Shown here: piece by piece, positions 23,590 through 35,932 of the stretch
How positions within the stretch are numbered: the stretch's first letter is position 1
Layout of the letters: every line of letters starts with the position of its first letter
Assembly: GCF_008831285.2 (NCBI RefSeq)
Contig: NC_045142.1
Span: 8,162,713 to 8,226,712 of the forward strand
DNA length: 64,000 nucleotides
Direction: 5' to 3'
From: Nymphaea colorata
Taxonomy: Eukaryota > Streptophyta > Magnoliopsida > Nymphaeales > Nymphaeaceae
Notes under the pieces: generated by a model
Databases searched by the model: none
What the model was told of the DNA's origin: nothing
Seen by the model: the letters and a program-made list of their open reading frames with translations, nothing else
Made by a program: the position numbers and the translations under genes

Positions 23590-24581
23590 TTATGCTTAGA
23601 TGCCAAGGATATTGTAAAGATTTTAATTCAACATCCAAATTTTCTCAAACTTACGAATCCGGGGTTCAAAATCCCACTTTATGGTTAGCTTTATGAAATA
23701 ATTCATGTACGTTAGCATTACAAAATGATACGTGTAATAAGGGAAAATCACGTGATTTCATGCAGGAAAAATCCGTCTGCTTTTCCCTATCAACCAATAC
23801 AAGTGAGCCATCAATTTTGATTATTTAGCCGGCGGTCGACGGAAGGACTGGACAGACGTTCTCAATCTGCCAAAGAAAAGGGTTGAAATTGAAAAATTGA
23901 AAAGTACCACCCATTTGAATATGAGCCAATTGGGCAAAAAAAAAAATAATAATAATCGCCTCCCAATGAACGAAGCCTAGCGTTCACGAAGTGATGTTCT
24001 TATTCTTGTCAGTGTTCTTGCTAAAAGGTTATAATTGTTTAAATTTTAGAATTTAAAGTACACTTATTTATAAATGAATAAAAATTAATGACATAAAAAT
24101 AAAGCATATACAAAGAAGGCAATTTTTATGAACTGGTATTATAAGCAACTGCCCACGTCAAGCCCGATCGGAAATGAGGAATGGTCGAGATGCTCATGGG
24201 CGTCTAATGAAGCATTTATGATCACTTGAGCTTCCACAAGGGTACCTCAGCTCCCATTAGAAGTGGCCAATTGGAGTACTCAATATTATCAATGTCAGAT
24301 ATCAGCTTATACTACCCTGTATGCTCTTAGAGTTTGGAAGGATAAACAAGATGATCTGGTTAAGTATCCCATGTATGGTTTAGTAAAGGTGATCTAACCA
24401 TAATTTCAAACTTTCGGGTGTCCGTGCCAGGTTCGTTTCGGAGTACTTTTAATTAGTTTACCTAGCTATGTTTTTGTATATGTTGGTCCAATAGAACCCC
24501 AGATCCAGGTCTTACTCTGACTATTCCTTCCCGACCTAATCTCTACCAATCAAGTTTAGTGATAATCAAACCCTGGAAAAG

Positions 24582-24624
24582 CTCTCTCTCTCTCTCTCTT
24601 TATATATGTATATATATATATATA
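24582..24624. repeat. (TC)n(TA)n compound microsatellite
   Basis: TC run followed by a TA run with one TG interruption. Confidence 0.93.
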
Positions 24625-25384
24625 ATGATTCATGGCTTAAAACAACCATCAAACGTTCGGTCTCGTTCTGTTCTCAATATTAGTTTTGGTTATTATGCGT
24701 CCATGTCCTGGCCCACCTTTAATTTGGACATCAGCAAGTATGATGTATGACAAGAAGTTGGTTGTTCAATAAACATCTGCATGTGATGTGCTGTTGTTCG
24801 TTTTCTGGGAATATACACGATCTTGTACTGTTGTTCATTTTTCATGTGACCAAATTCGGTCTGGCAAGTAGTTCCCTTCCCCTGTTTTGAGTAAACCTGT
24901 TGAAATTGAATTCGGCGTTTTCATTTCCTACATGGATTCAATAAGAAAGGAAAGTAAAAAACACTCCACCAAAGGAATTACTTAAATACTCCACCAAAGG
25001 AATTATTTAATTCCCTTATGTAGTATTGGTTCCACGCACATAAGAAGACTGAAGAAATAAAAAAGGGAAAGTTACATATCTGCAGGACCCATTTCTTGCC
25101 GTCTCCTTTATGGTTGGTTTTACCCTTGTGCAAAAACTGTTTAGTGGATCTACAATTGCTTAATCACATCAAACTATTGCTTTCTCATGGACGCCTGGAA
25201 AAGCTTGGTCTTTACTCAACAGCCAGACTGTCTTAAATGTTTTTACCGAATGGAGGAATTAGACTCATGCTATTACAAACCAAGACAAGGTTTCAAGTTG
25301 ACGAGGGAGATGGGAAAAGGTGAGAAAGCAGGTATTCTTTCTATATTTTTCTTTGAAGAATTTTCACAAGAGGTTATGTAGTCA

Positions 25385-25660
25385 ACAAAAGAAAAATTAA
25401 CATCTAGAAACAACTTCTAAAAATACAACGGGCATGAAACTACTTTTCTTCTTTTGTGGTTGCTACTCATAGACGTTGCCTCACGTAGATAGGGGAATGA
25501 TATGGAAATACCAGACTTTATTCTATAGACACCAGCTTCCAATGGTAACCACGTTACAACGTTCGACAGTGGCCATCTTGCAATCTGCGATGGTTGCCAT
25601 CTTGCCATAATGCATAATGCAATAATTCAAGACAGTAACGGGTAACTTTAGCTCTTAACA
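25385..25660 (-). repeat. 3' LTR of minus-strand copia relic
   Basis: On the minus strand the LTR begins TGTTAAGAGC at 25,660, directly after a polypurine tract (GAGGGGGAGTCA, 25,672-25,661). The other end is set loosely near 25,385 because no second LTR is available for comparison. AATAAAG inside could serve as a poly(A) signal. Confidence 0.65.
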
Positions 25661-27620
25661 TGACTCCCCCTCAAACTGGAGTGTGGAGGTTCAGAACACC
25701 CAGTTTGTTTAGTAAATGATGGAATGCCTCTCGTCTAAGTGCCTTAGTAAATAGATCGGCCAAATTGGTCCTTTCTGCGAATGTAACATGTTAATATTAT
25801 TCCTTGAAGCAGTTTTTCTCGAACGACATGACAATCTAGCTCAATGTGTTTTTTTTATCGCACAGAACAGTAATGGGTTGTGTTTGATTTACTTCTAGAT
25901 CATGTAATAAATTCTTCAACCAAGTAATCTCGCACACCATGTTAGCCATTGACTTGTATTCAGCTTCGGTGGATGTTTAGGACACAGTTTGCTGCTGCGA
26001 CTGAGCACCTCGGCTTTTGACACGCTACCTAATCTGAGTGACAGAATGCACTTAGGTGCATATTGTTTTGTTTGCTCATTAGAATGTCTTGTCCATGGTT
26101 CAACTTGAGTTCTGTCCACAGAATGCACTTAGGACATGCACAGTGAACTGTATATCCGATCGAGTAATGCTGAGATAAATCAACCTTCCTGCTAGATGAC
26201 GATAATGAGTAGAGTCTTGGCCACGCCTTGGCTCCATTGAAAATTCAACTGGTTTGGCTTTCAAAAGACCTGCTTCTTGAACAATATCCAACACATATTT
26301 TTGTTGTGATAGATAGCCCTTAGATGAGCAAGCAATTTCAATACCTAGAAAACAATTTGGCTTTCCCATGTCCTTCATGTGAAATTTTTTGGCAAAGGAA
26401 GGGCTTGAACTTCATAGCGTAAGCTTCTGCATTTCCTACAATTAATAAATCATCAACATATGTCAAAACAGCAAAAAAAATATTACCTTGTCAATACATG
26501 AACAAGGAATAATCTGCCTTAGATTGGATGAATCCAAATTCTTCTAGGGTTGTTGAGTGTTTGTGGAACCAGTTTTGCGGAGACTGCTTCAAGCCATAAA
26601 GTTAATCTATTTACACACTTGTTTCTCCCCCCGTTTGGTATATCCTGGTGGCACCTACATGTAGACTTCTTCTTGGATATTGCCATGTAAAAAAGTCATT
26701 GCTCACATCCATCTGGCATAAAATCCCATCGTCCTTGGTAGCAATTGTCAGAGGCATTCGAACTATTACAATTTTCACGACTGGTGCAAACGTCTCATTA
26801 TAATCGATGCCATCTTGCTAGAAGTAACCCTTGGCCATTAATCTAACTTCATAGCATTCTATAAATCCATTCAAGTGGTATTTTATTTTATATACCCATT
26901 TACACCTGAGTAACGTCATTCCTCTAGGGAGGTCTACCAAAATCTAGGTCTTGTTTTCTTGTAATGCACATACTTCAGTATCCATTGCGTCTCGCCATTC
27001 TTTATGCTTGATTGCTTCTTCAAAACTCTTTGGTTCTACCATGGCAATCAGAGATGAGAGAAAAGCCTCATGTCCAATAGAAAAGTGTTGGAAAGATACT
27101 ACCTTGGACAATGGGTACGAGTACCTTCTTTATGTCCTAGTGTGAAACTGTGATTGGCTGAGGGTGATGCAATCCAGGAGCAATAGAAATCATTCAACAA
27201 GGTAGTCGGTTTTCTAGTACATCATGTGGATCTCCTAATGGACTCAGTTGTCATTGGGTTTGATCCTCCTATTTGAGTGTTGTCAAGTATCTATTGGTGA
27301 GGATCTAGACTCGCCTAAATGAGTGTGCTCTAGGTGATTTTGACATGGTTCTAAATGAATGCTTGGATCCACGTTTGGATCTGATCTAGGGTTGATCGGT
27401 TGACTAGAAACATAGTCTTCTTCTTGAGTGTAAGGCATAGGCAAGACTATCTTGTTTTTCTCTTATTTTTATTTTGAAATGGAAAAATCTGTTCATAAAA
27501 AATGAAGTCATTAGTAGAAAAAACTTTGTGTTTCTAAATCATAAACTTTGTAAGCTTTTTGGCCATCTATGATTTAGGGCTCTCTATTTCTACTATATAT
27601 CAAGGACTATTTTCTGTTTC
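25661..27620 (-). pseudogene. Minus-strand Ty1-copia pol relic, 5' truncated
   Basis: Reading from 27,620 downward: the spacer before RT (KAYKVYDLET near 27,560), the RT start (WRDAMDTE-like near 26,990), the FLHGN/EEVY block near 26,670, an intact YVDDLLIVG near 26,455, then the long open stretch 26,378-26,100 with KDMGKPNCFLGIEIA and AGRLIYLSITRSDIQF. RNase H is cut down: after HVLSAF the text jumps to AEYKSMANMVCEITW-like sequence near 25,930, then ITVLCDKK near 25,865 and LADLFTKAL-like near 25,745. Gag, protease and integrase core are gone. Frameshifts are frequent. A target duplication cannot be sought because the 5' end is lost. Confidence 0.85.
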
Positions 27621-28029
27621 ATACTAATGGAAGGACTTTTCAGTCCAATTGGTTGGTTTAATTGTAATGCTGTATCTTAGATTGGGTCCTCAAAACAGCC
27701 CAACAACGTGATGACTAGGACTTGATAGGTAAGGGGATTATTGCAAACTTGAATGCAGAAATAAATGTCTCTATTGCATCCATTTCTAATAGTTGAGTTT
27801 TGAAACTTATATAGTAAACATTGGCCTCATATAAACCCTAGATTGAAGAGGGGTGCGATTAGGATGAAGGAAGCATGCTTCTTCTCCTCAGTTAGTCCTA
27901 AATGCATAGAATCATACATGATTGTAGTACTTGTGCTTGAGAAACTAGACAAATGATGATGGGTCCCACTTGGTGTGTCATCTGTTCACACCCTTCCCAT
28001 GAAGTGATGAGTCATGCAAAGCAGCAAAA
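27621..28029. other. Unassigned DNA
   Basis: No gene or repeat recognised. The copia similarity ends near 27,620 and nothing resembling its integrase follows. Confidence 0.4.
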
Positions 28030-28105
28030 TTTTCATTTTGTTGGAAAATAGATTTTAGGAGAGAGGGATCCACCCATCGGCATGAGGATTGAATGTTCTT
28101 GCCGC
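28030..28105 (+). repeat. Fragment of the long dispersed repeat, copy C
   Basis: GAGAGGGATCCACCCATCGGCATGAGGATT-type sequence matches the GGACTCGTCCGTCGGTACGAGGATC area of copy A near 2,178 and the corresponding block of copy B. The similarity stops at the poly-T/poly-G tract at 28,108. Confidence 0.4.
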
Positions 28106-28107
28106 CA

Positions 28108-28175
28108 TTTTTTTTTTTTTGGGGGGGGGGGGGGGGGGGTGGTGGGGCGGTTGGGGGGGGGGGAGGGGGTGGGGT
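28108..28175. repeat. Poly-T followed by poly-G tract
   Basis: Thirteen T, then nineteen G, then further G runs broken by single T, A or C (TGGTGGGGCGG and so on). On paper the G strand can form a G-quadruplex. An assembly or sequencing artefact is possible in such a tract. Confidence 0.9.
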
Positions 28176-31100
28176 GTGATTGATCTAAGGTCTAGTTTCC
28201 TCAAGCTTGATAAGTAGTTTTCCCTATATGCTTGGGCATGGATTGGATTTTGGATGTTCAAATTTCATTTTCAAACAAATATTTGAAATTTCAAGAGCTT
28301 TGAAGAAGTAGAATTTGTTTTTAAAATTGGGATTATTTGAATTGTTCCCAGTTTTTGGTAGTTGAATTCTGGTAATTTCAAGGTTTCAAAAGTAGATTAG
28401 ATCCCAAAATTAGAACTTTGAATTGGAAATTTAGAGTTTTGGAAATATGATTCTAGCTAAAATTATGGACTGGCTAGTTGAAGTCTAGCTAGAATTTTGA
28501 GAATTTGGATTTTCAGAGGAACAAATAAGATTCGACCAATTTGAAAATGTGTTGGGATTTGGAAAAGTTCTTGAAGGTTTAGAACTGCATTCGATATTAG
28601 GATTTTAGAGTCGAAATGTGGTTACGTTTAAAAAAAAATTGATTTGATCTGGAGTAGTTTTGGTTGGGGCTTGAACCATGATTTGACACTGGTTTTAATC
28701 CTACAGCGGGAATAGTAATTGAAAAAAAAAATCAAAAAAACTGGAATTCTGGTTTAGGAATAACCATAGTTGGGGATTTTGTAAATCTCGCTTGATCCTA
28801 GATAGAATTTTGTAAATAACCATAGTTGGGGATTTGTAAATCTCGCTTGATCCTAGATAGAACATCTGTGCTTCAGATTTTGGTTTTGAATTGGAAATTT
28901 TGGAGATCCATAAATGATCTTCGGATTTAGACATTGGAACCAACATTTTGATTCAAAATTGAAATCATGTCGATGCTGGTTGGACTTTAGGAATAGTTTT
29001 GATTGGATTTTTAGAAGAATCTTCCGTTTGTTTTGGTTGAAATATTAAAATTTTGGCCAAGGTTACGTGAACTTGCTTGATGTTTGGGTAAGTTTTGAAC
29101 TGAAAATTGGTTTCAAGTTTGGCTTGAGAAACACCCAATCATGAATCCACTTGAAATTGATTTTGAAACTTTCTAGTTTGTAGACATTTTTTGAAATTTT
29201 GTGTTTACACCTCAAAATAAGTGAGGTGCCCACGTTTTTTTCAAAATATGACTTAGTCACATTAGCGACTCCAACTTGACTCACTTAAATCTTTGTGAGG
29301 GTGAGTAGATGCATTTGTGTAGTGACTGCACGCATGCATTCACTATGTGTTCATCCATGCTTCACTCTCTTTCTGTGGCACAACTTAAATGGATTCTCAT
29401 ATAGACATTGGCCTGCATTGGGAATGTCGGACGACTTGGACCATTGGAGTAAGGTCCGTAAACTTAGTTTGGTTTTGAAATCTTGATTTTATAAATTCAC
29501 ATAATAACAAAATTTATTTGACTTGAATAAAGTCGCAATGAGTTGATTTCAACCTATTTTGGCTAGAACGTAGGCAAAATGGGTTAATTTGATCCAAAAC
29601 CCAATATGTGAGAATTTTAGGGATCGAGTTTTGGGAAATTTTCTCTCTGAAATGAAAATCATTTTGATTCCTCTAGGTTTCCTTGGTACGAAGCACTTTC
29701 TTTTAAAAGCTTGGTTTTGATTAGTATACTTGGATTTGGTAAAGTTGATAGATTTTGATTTTGGAATAGCTTGATTTTGGACTTGGAAGTACACATTTCC
29801 AAATAGACTTTGTAAAAATCAGATTTTTGTGGCTGTTGGTTTTGACTTCCTATTGGATCAAGATCCTTGTAGTTTGATCAGGAGATTTTTTTTAGAACCT
29901 AACTAGATTAGGCATTCTTGTTAATCAATGGTTTTTTGAAACCTTAAGAATTTCTGAAAATTTCTGAAATATATATATATATTGAAATAAGCCCAATTTG
30001 ATTGCTTTTTCCATTGCCAAGATAGACTGCAATCATGATTTGAGTAGATCGGATCCTTAGTTGAATTGATTTGGTGGGTTATAGAGTTCGGCTTGCCGTC
30101 TATTCATAGAATAAGAACACCACTCATACTTCACTCGTCCTCCTCTTTTCACATCCATCACATAGACGAAGAAGCCAACTTTTCTTCCAAGCTATGATGA
30201 TCTTCTCATTGCAACTTCATACCTATGGGACTCTTTTAAATCAGATTTTAGTTTAGGAGATGGACTGGTTTTGAAAATACTATTTTCTAATTTTTAAAAC
30301 AAAAATTTTGGTTTGAAATTATTGTGAAAATCATGAAAATGCATGCGCGTATGCTTTTAACATGTACATGTTGCGTGGCAACCCAGATGGACATCATTCC
30401 AGCTTTTAAATTGAATCAAGAACCCCACCGCCGCACGCGTTGGCCATTTTCATCCATCATTCTTGAGAAGATTTGGCATAGTATACTCACTGTTTTCCTG
30501 CAAGGTTGTAGTGTGTTTAAAATCGGGATGTTTGATTGCAATGCTGTAGCATTTTGGGGGCTACAAGCCTCTGGAACTAGAGGAATACATGCCACAATTT
30601 TAGTTGGAAGAAAGCAATAGGGGCTGCCAATTTTGGGCAGAATCCCACCAGTTTTGGTTAGGGACTTCTTGATGCAATGCTTATTTTGAAGCAAATGAAT
30701 AAAGTGAGGCCACAATGAGTCGCAGGGTAAGAACAGCTAAATGTACGTGACTATTCCTAATCAAGGTTGAAATTGGATCAGCAGAACCATCAAAATTATG
30801 GATGCATAGGCCGCAGATTTGGGTGACGCCGACTGTCACAAACCAAAACCGTTTGGCCGGTTATGGCGTCATACCATAGGAGTTCTGAAATTAGATAACG
30901 ACCAATCCTTTTGCTAGTTAGAATCTGCTTACTACCGAAGATAGTTTTAGGCCGCAGGCTGGAACGTCCATTTTCCTGCAAGGTTAGGAATTTGGGGACT
31001 TTGGACCCTGATTTCAGTTCAATAGAAGGCAGAGACTGCACCACTGTGATGGCTGCAAATTAGGCCATGGGTGAGGAGCAGTCTAGTCACGAACGCAGCC

Positions 31101-31350
31101 GACCTCTTGAGGGGCTGTTCGGCAGGACCAGCTTCCCTCTTTTCTCTTTTTTTGGACTCAGTAACAACCACAAGCTCAAACCCAACTTGTTCAACCGTTT
31201 AACTTGTAATAAATATTAAGATGAGAAGGCGGACCTGAGTGATTGAAGGGCACGAGCTGGAGGCTGGGGACACCTGGTTTGATGGAGCCGAGATGCCCCA
31301 AGCTGGAAGTTGGAAGCACCTGAAATGAGGCTCAACTTTCATGGCAATGG
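28176..31350. other. Unassigned AT-rich DNA
   Basis: TTTTGGATTT/TTGAAATTT-rich text like that at 1-1,050 and 5,260-6,070, possibly leader or internal DNA of the same LTR element family. GCGACTCC occurs at 29,263-29,270. A 56-bp tandem duplication lies at 28,760-28,865. After 29,300 no structure or coding similarity is recognised up to the copia relic. Confidence 0.35.
28760..28865. repeat. 56-bp tandem duplication
   Basis: ATAACCATAGTTGGGGATTT and AAATCTCGCTTGATCCTAGA occur twice, starting at 28,760 and 28,816, nearly identical. Confidence 0.9.
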
Positions 31351-34228
31351 TTCTTAATGCCAACAAAAGTGATGATGGGTCTGCAAGTTCTTCTACCCAG
31401 ATACCGCTGTCACTCACCATGTGACAATTCATGCCAGAATCTGCAAAGTAAAATTCTTTACTTGGCATCCAATTGTGTTGTTGGAAATTATAATCAAATG
31501 ACTATCAAGCATATTGTTCACTTAACATTACCTTCTTTTACTACAACTCCCCTCATCTTAAAATATGTGATTCATGTGCCCCAAGTCCAAAAGAATCTTC
31601 TCTCTGTGGCAAAACTCACCAAGGACAATAACTGTCAAATGGAATTTCCTACTAATAAGAACATGCAGATGGCCAATAAAGTATTGATCAAGACTAGTGG
31701 AGTACCTTTGGCGACTAAAGAACTTCATAGTTTGACAACAGCTTCTGAACCAACTTTTGGTTTATGGCACTTTAGTCTGGGACATGATAATTTTCAGATT
31801 TTGCATGAGTTGCAATGTGGTAAATTTATTGACTCTCATGATAAGCGACATTGGAATTTTGTTCTGTTTGTGCCCTCAATAAGATGCATAAACTGCCTTT
31901 TTCTAAGGCTGAGCTCCACGCCCCCAGGCCTCTAGATATATTACACGCCGACCCAAGTCTCTATGGAAATTCACACTGGTATTACTTTTTTATTGTGGAT
32001 GATTTTTCCTGATTTTCCCGGATTTTTCGCCTTACCAAAAACTCTGAAAATTCTCATGTTTTTAAGTTTTTCATATACAATGGTGAATCATCAACTTGAT
32101 CACAAAATTCAGATTTTTCATACTGATATAGGGGAAATGTAGACTAAAGAATCTTTCTCGTATCTTGAGTTACATGGTATTTGATGTTGGCTTTCTTGTC
32201 CATACACGTTGCAACAAAATGGGATTGTTGAATGAAAGCACCATCACCTTGTTGAAATGAGATTGTGTATGCATGCTTCAATGCTTTCATGTTTTTTGTT
32301 TGATGCCTTTAGAATGGCCATACATATTACCAATCGTCTCCCTATAACTGAATTACAATTCAAAACACCTTATGGAAAAGTTTTTGGTAACCCCTCTAAA
32401 TATGATTATATGAAAGTTTTGAGTGCATTGTTTATTCTCTCATGGGACCACACTGTCATTCAAAACTTGCACAAAAATCTCGGGCGTGTATTTTTATTGG
32501 TTATGAAATTCATCACAAAAGATACATTTGCTTAAATCCTGTTACTGACAGTCGTATTATATGCCATGTTCTATTTGATGAACACTTTTTCTTGTTTTCT
32601 GGGTGTCGATCTCCTGTTAGTGCTAACGAGGTGTCCAAATGGCTTGTCATTCACCAACAAACACCTTCCCCTACAAGTGGTGATAATCAGCAGTCAGCCT
32701 TGAGCTGTATTCTACACATTACTTATCAAACCCATTCCTTCAAGAAGAGCTGAATATGTTCCCTAGTAGCCATTCTATAGTTTATCTAGATTTTCCTATA
32801 TCACATAAGTTGCCTACTGAAAGAACTCCTTCTCGTGAATCTCATGTAACACCACCTATATCATCCAATGCCTTGCCATTCCTTAAAAGCCACTGAAGAC
32901 TCAAAATATATACCATTGTTACAACCCCTGGTGAAACTGAACCATCTTTTAAAGAAGCCCAAACCAAACCTCAAATGTGTCCATGCCATGCAAGAGGAGA
33001 TTCGTGCTTTGCACAGTGTGGGAATTGGTTCCTTACAACTCACAACTTAACATTTTTTGATGTTCCTGGTTATATAAGATCAAAAGACATGCCAGGGGAC
33101 CATTACCAGGTACCATGCTAGACTTGTTGCAAAGGGATTCAATGAGTGCCAAGGGATTGATTATTTTGATCATGTTAGTATGCCCATTACGAACCAACTA
33201 GTATGCCCATTACGAACCAACTAGTTCTCACTATAGCTCATAGTCATGGGTGGCACATACATTAATACGATGTCAGTATTGTTTTTCTTGATTGCGTCAT
33301 AAGAGAAGAATTATATATGGATCACCAATTAGGTTTTAAGAATCCAAATAAGCCTATACATGTTTGTAAGCTAAAAAAAGGCTTTATGTGGACTCAAACA
33401 GGTACCCTGCACATGGTTTGTTAGTCTAAAGACATTTAGAATCCAGAGGATTTACTGTATCACAGTCATATTCATCATTATTTATTCGATCCAATTTGTC
33501 ATTTATTGCTATTTTCTTATATATGTGGATAACATCATCCTTACAGGAGGCTCAGAACATGAAGTGCAGAATTTCATGGATGAGATTGGGAGGAATTTTC
33601 CATCAAAGTATTGGGATACATTCATTATATCCTTGGGATGGAAGTGATGCATACAGTTACAAACTTGTATCTTTCACAACAATAATATAAGTTTGATATT
33701 TTGAACCAGGCCAATACGTCAAATGCAAAACACTGTTGTCACTCCTACGGCCCCAAATGCACCTCTATCCAAGCATGAGGAAGAACCCTTGACTGATGGA
33801 ACCCTTTATTGAAGCATAGTTCGGGGCCCTACAATATGCCACTTGGAAATGCGCATATATCTCCTTTGCCATTACTAAAGCATGTCAGTTTACGCACCAA
33901 CCGATTGATGCACATTGGACTCATGTCAAACGAATACTTAGATATTTGCAAGGAACTATTTCCTATGGAACTAGAATTCAAGCATTGTCAAATTGAAATC
34001 TTGAACTACACAGACGAGGATTGGGCAGAATGCCTGATAACATGAGATCCACCAATGGTCAAATTATATTTGTTGGAGGCAACACTATATCATGGGGGTC
34101 AAACAAGCAACACATTGTTGCTATATCAAGCACCGTGGCAGAATGCAAGGCCATGGCTAAGGCCGTCTCAGAGTTGATTTGATTGAAATCTCTTCTTAAG
34201 GACTTGCATGTTCCTCATAAGGTATTCC
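31350..34228 (+). pseudogene. Plus-strand Ty1-copia pol relic (protease to RNase H)
   Basis: Protease box PDTAVTHHVT at 31,397-31,426 (DTGATHH type, Gly lost); then a long open stretch to 31,935 with VPQVQKNLLSVAKLTKDNN and the pre-integrase LWHFSLGH near 31,762. Integrase: FIVDDFS near 31,990, a degraded DNGGE box (HTDIGEM) near 32,117, a CPYT-QQNGI block near 32,197, and NRLPITELQFKTPYGKVFGN near 32,333. RT: AMQEEIRALH near 32,985, KGFNQCQGIDYFDH near 33,130, YVDN (from YVDD) near 33,520. RNase H: DEDWAEC near 34,013 and AISSTVAECKAMAKA near 34,112, then loss of similarity at about 34,228. A 23-bp exact tandem duplication (TGCCCATTACGAACC...) interrupts RT at 33,181. No LTR is found on either side. 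Inactive. Confidence 0.87.
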
Positions 34229-34930
34229 AATACTAAAATATGAATTTTCTTGAGATTGGTACCATAGAACCGGTCACCATTACTTAGCTACTTTGTAATT
34301 GTTCAATCAGCCGGCATTTTATTGAACAGTTATAAAACTGCGATGGAACAGTCACCGGTAAATTCTGTGGTACCGTTCTCAGCCACACGGCTGAGCCCAG
34401 AATTGTTCAATCAGCTACATACGGTAGCTGCCACTCTAAGTTTGACCTGCTGAATTGGATATTGTGGTTACGAAAGTACCTGTCAATGGATTCAGGTTCA
34501 TTGGCAAAAACACAACCCGATTCAGATGGACCTATTATCAAAATCTTGTTGGCAGACATCGTTAATTTCATGCATATAAGAAAGGTTTGATTTCTTTGGA
34601 TTGGATCTGCTGATTGTAAATAAAGATAAAAACTGGTTGTAAGTTTCAAATGCCCCTTATAGGAGCTGGATCCTTTTGACGGCTTGTTCAAAAGCCTAAT
34701 GCTTGCCCATTAATGTTTGGATCAATTCTGAACACATGAACAGGTTCGGGTGTTTAAATCACCGGAACATAGACACTTTAATATAAGTGTGAAAAGTGGA
34801 GAGTATTGCAGCATGCATGCCGCCCCGTGTACATAACGAGCGTAAACTAAAGGTGGACCCTACTATCAATATGCATATTTACTTTAATGCATTAATATTA
34901 CCCGTGCACAATGAACATTCTTAACCCAAT
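34229..34930. other. Unassigned DNA with a small inverted repeat
   Basis: GGTACCATAGAACCGGTCACC at 34,257 is partly mirrored by a segment ending GGTACC at 34,373, so a roughly 120-bp imperfect inverted repeat is visible. TTGTTCAATCAGC occurs twice (about 34,299 and 34,406). A minus-strand open frame at 34,407-34,691 (94 codons) has no known similarity. Confidence 0.4.
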
Positions 34931-35155
34931 CATTATCTCAAACCTCTATTGTTATTTCATACCCATTATCTCATACTCATGCCATTATCTCATATCCATA
35001 ACATTTAAGCTAATCGCAGGAGGTGGTATGAAATAATAGTGGGGCATGAGATAATGACAAGGGTATGAGATAATGGGTATGAGATAATGACCAATGTATG
35101 ACATAAAAACAAATGTATGAGATAATGGTAGGGGTATGAAATAATGACATGAGCG
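34931..35155. repeat. Foldback array of the CATTATCTCATA word
   Basis: CATTATCTCATA-type words run forward at 34,931-35,000 and as the complement (TATGAGATAATG) at 35,026-35,155, with about 25 bp between. The transcript or single strand could fold on itself. Non-coding. Confidence 0.75.
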
Positions 35156-35234
35156 GGACAAAAAAAATGAAGATTCTTTTTTCACTGCTTAGAAGAATAT
35201 ATTGGTCATAACAATATGCATATATGAACTGACA

Positions 35235-35365
35235 CAATTCATTCAATCTCAGCTTTATCAACTCTCAAAACTTACTCTTTTTTTTGTTTCTTTTTTTCCA
35301 CAAATCATTCGATCTCAGCTTTACCAACTCTCAAAACTTACTTTTTCAGGTTTCTTTTTTTATCC
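35235..35365. repeat. 66-bp tandem duplication
   Basis: ATTCRATCTCAGCTTTAYCA and ACTCTCAAAACTTACT occur twice, starting at 35,235 and 35,301, each followed by a T-rich stretch. Confidence 0.85.
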
Positions 35366-35616
35366 ATACAAAAAGTTCTCTTTTTCATCATAACTATATT
35401 AGCGCACGAAAATTTCATACACGTTGGTGGTGTATATAACCCACTTCACTTTTCCTTACCCACTTCTCTTAGACCTTTGAAATTAACTGTACTTGTCTAT
35501 ATATCACCTGCCCTATGTGTCACCTGATCCTACATAGGTTGGAGTGTTGCAATGGGAACCGGCTAATGAATCGATGTCTACCATACCAAAGGCCCAATGA
35601 GGGCACCCTAAAACTA

Positions 35617-35932
35617 GGGCTGGGCATTGGGCAGGGGCAGAACACAGTCCATGCTGGGCAGACTGCTAAAAACCTAGGCCCAAGGTCCAGTCCAGTCCAA
35701 TTAAAATGAAATATATTTTTAATATAATTTAATGTATAAATATAATTAATTACAACAACATACATACAATTATATATATAAACAAAATTATACTAAAAAT
35801 AAGTTATCGGACTGAGTCAAGCAGATCTGGCCTGACAAGTTATCGGTCCTGCCCAGGTCTCAATTTTAGGGCATGGGCTCGAGCCGAATTGGGCCAAGTA
35901 CCAGGTACCCAACCCCATACCCAGCCCCTAAC
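35617..35932 (+). mobile_element. hAT-like MITE, same family, copy 2
   Basis: Begins TAGGGCTGGGCATTGGGC and ends with the inverted ATACCCAGCCCCTA, so terminal inverted repeats are visible. The AT-rich centre shares TATAAATATAATTAAT and GTTATCGG with copy 1. Flanking octamers CCTAAAAC and ACTGGAAC agree at 5 of 8 positions. Non-coding. Confidence 0.65.

Larger units (their letters stand above)
23096..25380. other. Unassigned DNA with simple repeats
   Basis: A long TA run (23,541-23,587), a TC/TA compound run (24,582-24,624) and two similar patches with AAAT repeats followed by a GCCGTCCGAT or GCCATCCGTC word (23,281-23,330 and 23,457-23,510). A plus-strand open frame at 25,187-25,381 has no known similarity. 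No gene is recognised. Confidence 0.4.
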
